Positions 57,975 through 64,000 of a DNA stretch of 64,000 bases are shown in pieces (within the stretch, counting starts at the first letter, position 1; every line of letters starts with the position of its first letter). The notes below the pieces were generated by a model. It saw only the letters and a program-made list of their open reading frames with translations. It made no database searches and had not been told where the DNA came from. Made by a program: the position numbers and the translations under genes. Source of the DNA: Phlebotomus papatasi (Eukaryota; Arthropoda; Insecta; Diptera; Psychodidae); NCBI RefSeq assembly GCF_024763615.1, contig NC_077222.1:40486001-40550000 (forward strand), read 5' to 3'.

Positions 57975-60029
57975 TATAAATGATAAGAAACGATCTTGCA
58001 CCATCATTTCTCAGGTTCGGTTCGAAGGACCATTTGAACTTGAAATCAATCTTAAACTAAAATTTATTTTTTTCTTTTTTCATCCGAATAATTAATCTCA
58101 ATTGCTAGTCAACTCGGATTCCTTGAATGCATCTTGAAGTAAAAAAAAAGTCTGTAGAATCTTTTTGCAACTCCCAATTGCAATTTATCAGAGAACAATT
58201 TACTGAAATGCAGTAATTGCTCTTCTTGCTGCAGTAATTTCATTTCGATCCAATACTAATTCATGATACCCTGCAGATATCACAAACGACTTGGTCGATC
58301 GTGGGTTGTCGGCGGCCGTCATCATTGGTCTTCTTTATTGCACTTTGACTCTCTATCAATTTATTTCTTCATACTCTCCCTCATACACTATTTTCCAGCC
58401 CAATTACAATTATTTATTTTATCATTTGCCTCTCTCTGGCTTAATTTACCATTAATTTCAATGAAATTGAAATCTCCCGCCACATTTAACTCTGTGGATG
58501 TTCTCACTAGGGAAAAATTGGCTAAGAAGAAATCGTCTGGTTGGAAAAAAATATGTCCAAATGTTTCTTCTGCATGATGGAGAAGCAAGAAAAAAAAGCC
58601 CTGAACAAGGGTATTTTCTGCAGAAGGAGCAATTGCCAATTATCTCGTCATGCACTTTATCAAAATGATTAAATTATAGTGCTTTGGTTTCCTTTCTACG
58701 ACATATCTTCTCACACAGCCCAAACCTCCAGGCCAGCCGAAGGTTCACAATTGGAAGGCCAGGGGAAAAGAAACGAAAATTGAGCACTGCGGTGAAAAAT
58801 ACCAAGAGTCTAATTAAAATAATAACAATATCGGTTGGATTGTGGTGGCAGGATTTAACAGCCAGTGTTCGCGATAAAGTGCAATTAGTGTATAATTAAG
58901 TGGTTTCTTCTCCAATGCGCCAACTCTCTTGACTTGATGGTGCGCGCGCGGGGCTACTGCGTACCATCGGCCTAGCCTTCATTTGGGTATTTTCCTCCCC
59001 TCGACCAGTGAGATAAATGGCCCAAATGATGCCCATCTCCATTGCATCGCTTGAATTATGAGGTCATTGTCATTCTCATTTCTCTCACTTGCAAAATTGA
59101 AGACTCTCTTTAGCAGCATTACTCATTGCAATTGGTAGTTAATAAGAAAAATTTGTGGCTTTTGACCACAGGCCTTGCTACTTTAAAATTCGATATGAAA
59201 TTATATTCATTCAAATGCGATGGTAGACACTGATTAGCATAAAACTTCATCACAGCGTAACTTATATTATGAACACTGCGAGAAAGAGATATCGGTGGAA
59301 AGGACTTAAAACAAGTGTTAAATATAGGTTAAAGCAATCGAGATTTGGGTTTGAATTTAACCGAAAGACTTATACGAAAGAATTATCAAATGTTCAAGCA
59401 GAGTAACGCAATTTTATGTAATGGATGCAAAATATATCAAACTTAAAATATGTAAAGATTTTTTTTGATGATAAGACGACGATAACTACCTGATGAAACA
59501 TAGTTTATAAAATATAAATGTTGAAAATGTAAACCAATATATATATATCTGTTTGACTAATGCTTTAACAAAAAACTTTTGTCCAAAATCCAAAATCCAA
59601 AATACAATTTTTTTTCAAAAACTCTAAAGACTATTTTAACTCATTTGCTAACATAAAATATTTGGTTTTTTTTTATTTTAGGTGAATAAATAATTTAAGT
59701 AATCGTCTACCGAAATTTTTTTTCTTTTTCAAAAAGGTCTCCGAATATCAAGTCTCAAAATTCCGGAATTTTTGAATTTTTTAATGAAATTTTCAGAAAA
59801 TGTAATTTAAGAGTTGTACTTTTATTTATCAAAGAACTTGAATTAAATAAAATTTTTTATGTTCAAATAAATTATAGAAAATATTCTATTATTTAATCTT
59901 TTTAGAACAATCAACTTAAGACTATTATGACAGGGAAAATGTCCAAACTTCGTACGCTTCGTACGATACCAAGTTTCGTAATGACTAAATTTTTCCTATA
60001 TTTCTGAATAAATGTGACAATCCGCAATA
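57975..60029. other. Intergenic; balanced island ~58200-59160
   Basis: The island is repeat-free; frames of up to 104 aa overlap on both strands and match nothing known. 59160-60029 is AT-rich, with a short CCAAAATCCAAAATCC run near 59583 and a TA run near 59538. Confidence 0.4.
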
Positions 60030-60031
60030 TA

Positions 60032-61592
60032 GGGGAAACTGGGGCAAAAAGTCACAAAACGGATATTTTATTTTTTTACAAGCTACCCGAGCACCACCAA
60101 AATTTCTAATTAGCACAGTTTTTTAGGAAATTTACCGCTCTACAACTCTGTGGAAGTCATTTTCTTCTATTTTGTAAGGAAATATATTTATCGAGCCGTT
60201 TTCTAAAAGGTAATTTTGTGATCATTCTCAAAAATGCTGGGGCAAATAGTATTAGGCATGAGATACTATCACATTTTGATTCGCTTGATTATGGGATTCC
60301 GTAAATTTAAGTGAAATTCCGAGATTACATATTTTCATAGGAAATTTATTCTTCTCCACCTTTGTAAAACATCGTTTTCTCTATCTGAGCGAGAAAAGCG
60401 CATTATAAGCTATTTTACAAAAAACACACAAAAGACTGCAAATCGTTTGACCAATGCAAACAAGAAGCGGCGACACATACACTCTTAGAAAAAATTAGTT
60501 CGTACAAGCTCATATGCAGTTATTAGAACTATAAAATATAGTAAATATAGACCCAACTATATATTTAGTTTGGGTAACTAAATGAAATAGTTGACCACAG
60601 TTAGTTAAAGTATCCTTTTCATTTAGTTATCACAACTAAATCAAAATAGTAATGGGTACTATAACATATTATTTCCAATTACTAAATAAATGGGGTTGAT
60701 ACCCATCTTATTGGCTGTAATAACTATATCATATTAGTTGTGGTTACTATATAGCATTCATTGTGATGCGTATTTCTTATTAGTTGCTTAAAATTCGAAA
60801 GAGCTTCAACGCATTACTAAAATAAAAACCACTCTTTACTATTGGAAAAGTAGTCATAACTTTATGAAAATATAGGCCCATCTATTTACATTGGTTGTGA
60901 GAACTAAAAGGAATTAGTGACCAATATTAGTTGGGATAATGATTTCATTTAATTAACACAAGCAAATATAATTGTGTGAAAGCATTATGAAATAATTGCC
61001 GCAACTTATCCACGTAAATATTGTCTTATATTCTCACTACTAATAAATTTATTATGAGTATAATGTTTTAAGAATATAAGAACTATTTTAAATAGATTTG
61101 ATAATAATCGCCCGAACAACTAATTTTCATTAGTAATCACGTCTAAACTTTTCTAAGAGTGTAGTATTGACGTTTCTTTTCACCATGGAACATCAGAAAT
61201 TGTTTCGGTTTTTGTTACTTTTTGCTCCATAGCTTTTATTACTTTTTACCCCAACATAATCTTTGTAAAATTCTAAAATAGATACTGGATTTGTATTCAA
61301 AGAATATCCAGATAATTTGGGAAATATTCACCAGTGCATTAAATTTAATATAAGTAGATAATAATTGATTGCATGGAAAATATTTCAAAAATAGGTCTAA
61401 AATTTCGATATTTTTTTATTTTCTAAATTCCTTGTTCAAATTCCAACAAACTTACGACATTTAAGAAGACCTATGGAGGCCATCTATGAAAAAAAAATTT
61501 AGGCCACTATCTTATTTATCTTGGAAGGTATTGAATTAAGGGAGGTATTGGAAGGAATGAATCAATTTATGACTTTTTGCCCCAATCTCCCC
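60032..61592. mobile_element. 1561-bp TA-flanked element, GGGGCAAAAAGTCAC family, copy 2 (inverted, with insertion)
   Basis: The ends GGGGAAACTGGGGCAAAAAG and GACTTTTTGCCCCAATCTCC, then CC, match the 553-bp element at 54548, inverted. Homology runs from both ends to about 60250 and from about 61220. The extra middle consists of non-shared element sequence (60250-60479, 61164-61220) and a nested second transposon (60480-61161). Confidence 0.8.
60480..61161. mobile_element. 682-bp TA-flanked element with CACTCTTAGAA ends, nested
   Basis: It begins CACTCTTAGAAAAAATTAG and ends ..AACTTTTCTAAGAGTG, with TA on both sides (60478-60479, 61162-61163). The interior repeatedly carries TTAGTT / AACTA / TAGTAA-type motifs spaced every 20-60 bases on both strands. 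No coding capacity is seen. It is inside the 60032-61592 element and therefore younger. Confidence 0.8.
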
Positions 61593-62402
61593 TATACTTT
61601 AAAAACTGGCCATTTTTCTCAAGTTTTCAAAATATGGGTGCAATAAATCACATTTATTGTGAAACAGCAAAAATTTAGTGAGTATGAAGCTATTGATCAT
61701 ATGAAGCATAGGCCTTTTCTCCTATACACAATCTTCAGCCCATATCGATTTACAAATCAGTTTTCCATATCAGATAGTCCTTTAAATATTTTGGATTATC
61801 GTCTGAGGCTTGTTTGACTGATTATATTACAAATTGACAAAGTTTCTTAAATTATCATTTTCTTACAAATAAATTTATTATGGCTAAATTAAATGGAAAT
61901 GTTAATTTGTTTTCAGACTTAACCTGGTAGCTAGTTTACCATATTTATTTATCAGCAATGGCATTAGCTTTGTCAACGTCATTCTTGGTTGAATTTATTA
62001 AATATGAAATGAATGCAAAAGTGTCAGGCAATTGACCAATGAGCGATACCTGTCTTTAGCGTGGGGCGTGTCATAATTTTTTTTCATCCACGGCATTACA
62101 TTCCTGCTGCACTCATTTAAGCCTGGAGCGATGTTGAGGAAGAGCGTTGAGGGCAGAAAAAGTCTAAAAAGCAAGAACCATTAGTGGACTCGATGATTCC
62201 CAGTCGCAACCACTTCCATCGGTGAGATCTTCAATTAAACGAGATTCTTCTGTCTCTGGGACTTGAGTCATTGAGCAAAACAATTCTCAGTAAAAAAAAA
62301 ACTACCCTTGAATGGTATGTTTGCATTCTTAGAATCCCAAAATCTCAGCCAACAATGTATTACAAAATATACCATTGAGCATCCAATTTTGAGCTCATCA
62401 AA

Positions 62403-62434
62403 TTTTGATTGACATTTATGGCTGGAAAATTAAT
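62403..62434 (+). promoter_or_regulatory. Exd/Hth-type composite motif, direct copy 1
   Basis: TTTTGATTGACATTTATGGC contains TGATTGACA, the arrangement of a Pbx/Exd half-site (TGAT) next to a Meis/Hth half-site (TGACA). A diverged copy lies 179 bases downstream. Confidence 0.3.
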
Positions 62435-62581
62435 AGATTCATAACTAAAATGTTCCAATTTTTAATCGTTTTCGACTCCAATGTGTCTCAAGTCGTAAAA
62501 ATTGTACACTTCTTCCGCACGAAATTCTCGCTTTGGAGCTTCTTCATGCAAGATTCTTCCACGCTCAATTCACCAAAGATC

Positions 62582-62613
62582 TTTTGATTGACGTTTACGG
62601 CCAAAATATTAAT
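62582..62613 (+). promoter_or_regulatory. Exd/Hth-type composite motif, direct copy 2
   Basis: TTTTGATTGACGTTTACGGC, followed by a similar A-rich ATTAAT tail, repeats copy 1 with about seven changes. The Hth half-site is altered (TGACG). Confidence 0.25.
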
Positions 62614-64000
62614 TGAGATCCATCCTTAAAGTGTGTTATTCCCTTTTCTTAAATACAATGTAGAGGAAGACTTTTTTTTCTACCTCCGACACATCCAAAT
62701 GGGATTCTTTTATGATTTTATATGGCATGAGAATCAACACTTTTGACGCATTTTCACTTGGATAATTTCATGCCGCTTTCAAGATGAGTGAAACATTTTC
62801 AAAGACTTTAAGAAGAGCGTTTAATGCCTAAAGAATCGATTATGGATGTTTTATTAAATAAAAATGCAGAGTGAATTTTTCTTAAACACTGTCGGCTCTT
62901 CTGTATATTCTTTTTTTTAATTCTTCACCTTAATCAACAATTGATGCATATATTGAATTGATAAAGAAACATCCCGAATTTCAATTTCAAAAGACATTTG
63001 TCCAACATTGAAGGTGGAGTCATTAGAAAATTCAAACTCCCTCATATTCCAACCCACTCAATTTACCCAACATGAGATTACGAGACATCAACATTGCCGT
63101 TGGTATGATCATTGGAACATGGAGAAGTGATCATAACCATGTTCATATTTGTTGTAGAGCAAATATAATGGCTTTTAATAGTCACTTTATGATTTAATGG
63201 ATTCAAAATTGACTCGACGTTCTTCGACAGATGTTTCAGCATTGTAACATTAGTTTCACGTGTAGAAAAAAACCGAGAGCTCCGGAATTCTTCGACTCCT
63301 CCTCACCATTTAGGCATTGATCTTCCTGGCCTCCAATCCTCGTCGACACTCTAATTGCATTATTATTCACTTGAAGACAACATTTTCAACCTTTCTCTAC
63401 TCCAAATGCCGCACGATGGAACATTAATTGATTGACCCGCCATTTGGTGCTATGCTGCACCTCCATCGATCATCGGTTCATCGTGATAACCTCGTGAACC
63501 CAATGCAAAATTGATACATTGTAACTTCTGTATCGACGCCAACACGCAGTGAGCTGCCAAGGTCTTTTGGACACAGGATGCACAACGAAAGAGGGAATTT
63601 CTCTTCGCATAAACTTTTCCACGTTTTCACCTGCCTATCTTGAATATTATCTTTCATATTCATTTCTTGCACTGTAACACATGTCTCAGTAAATTGCTGA
63701 TAGCTTTGTTAATGAATTTTGGATTTTTATAGCTCTTTTATCCCTCAACAAACGCAATTTTGACACATTTAGCAATGTTTGCTTTCAAAAAATCTCGTAT
63801 TTTTAATTATATCTCAAAATTCATCTTTGAGTTTTGTCCATGTGTGCTATAAAACATCACTGAGGTAAACATCTTGTGTATTCTCAACCCCAAAATCAAA
63901 GTGAAGAATTTAGGCTTCAATTCTTCTTTGCGGAACAAATTGTGCCTTGGTCATTTGAAATCATTTTTATCTAACACGACGAGATTCTGTACACTTAAAC

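Larger units (their letters stand above)
61595..64000. other. Intergenic; long balanced island ~62000-64000
   Basis: The last 2 kb are balanced, free of transposon ends and without a recognisable exon. Two diverged direct copies of a ~32-base segment with a TGATTGAC core lie at 62403-62434 and 62582-62613, and another TGATTGAC at about 63430. These are candidate Extradenticle/Homothorax binding motifs, suggesting regulatory DNA (inference). Confidence 0.4.

Noticed and set aside
58010..58050. GGTTCGAAGG as a tRNA B-box
   Set aside because: No A-box, cloverleaf or acceptor stem can be formed around it.

Overview
The window looks like one end of an insect developmental gene followed by about 60 kb of gene-poor, transposon-littered DNA. 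The only protein-coding exon I can support is at 920-1062 (+). It encodes a Meis/Homothorax-type C-terminus, so I read positions 1-919 as the end of the last coding intron of homothorax (hth). The base composition (AT-rich), a 75-bp spliceosomal intron and the TE content suggest a small-genome insect. A lower dipteran such as a sand fly is my best guess, but that is inference.

1-5.6 kb: hth terminal coding exon, stop codon, a short intron just after the stop, then an A-rich stretch read as a long 3'UTR. It carries two 8-mer seed matches to miR-iab-4-5p, with a third at 5533 in a possible extension. hth is a known target of this miRNA locus in Drosophila.

5.6-64 kb: no further gene is recognisable. 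The DNA alternates between (a) roughly 0.5-2 kb islands of balanced composition without visible repeats, which are candidate cis-regulatory sequence of hth or a neighbour, and (b) AT-rich stretches packed with small inverted-repeat transposons. I could place ends and TA target-site duplications for more than a dozen of these. Two terminal-repeat styles dominate: GGGGAAACTGGGGCA-like and GGGTAAAGT-like. Three different families (9.5 kb; 37.1 kb; the pair at 49.9 and 53.4 kb) still contain broken N-terminal pogo/Tigger-like transposase sequence. This suggests that the small elements are deletion derivatives of pogo-like transposons.

Other elements: a 2.2-kb non-autonomous hAT element with an 8-bp duplication and GC-rich ends (16.4-18.6 kb); a 1.55-kb giant nested palindrome (29.2-30.8 kb); a 296-bp near-perfect hairpin inserted in the 3' end of an RTE-like retrotransposon relic (31.9-32.7 kb); several element-inside-element nests (16.6, 49.1 and 60.5 kb); and a 15-bp minisatellite (21.5 kb). 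I saw no tRNA, rRNA, CRISPR array or intact transposase gene.
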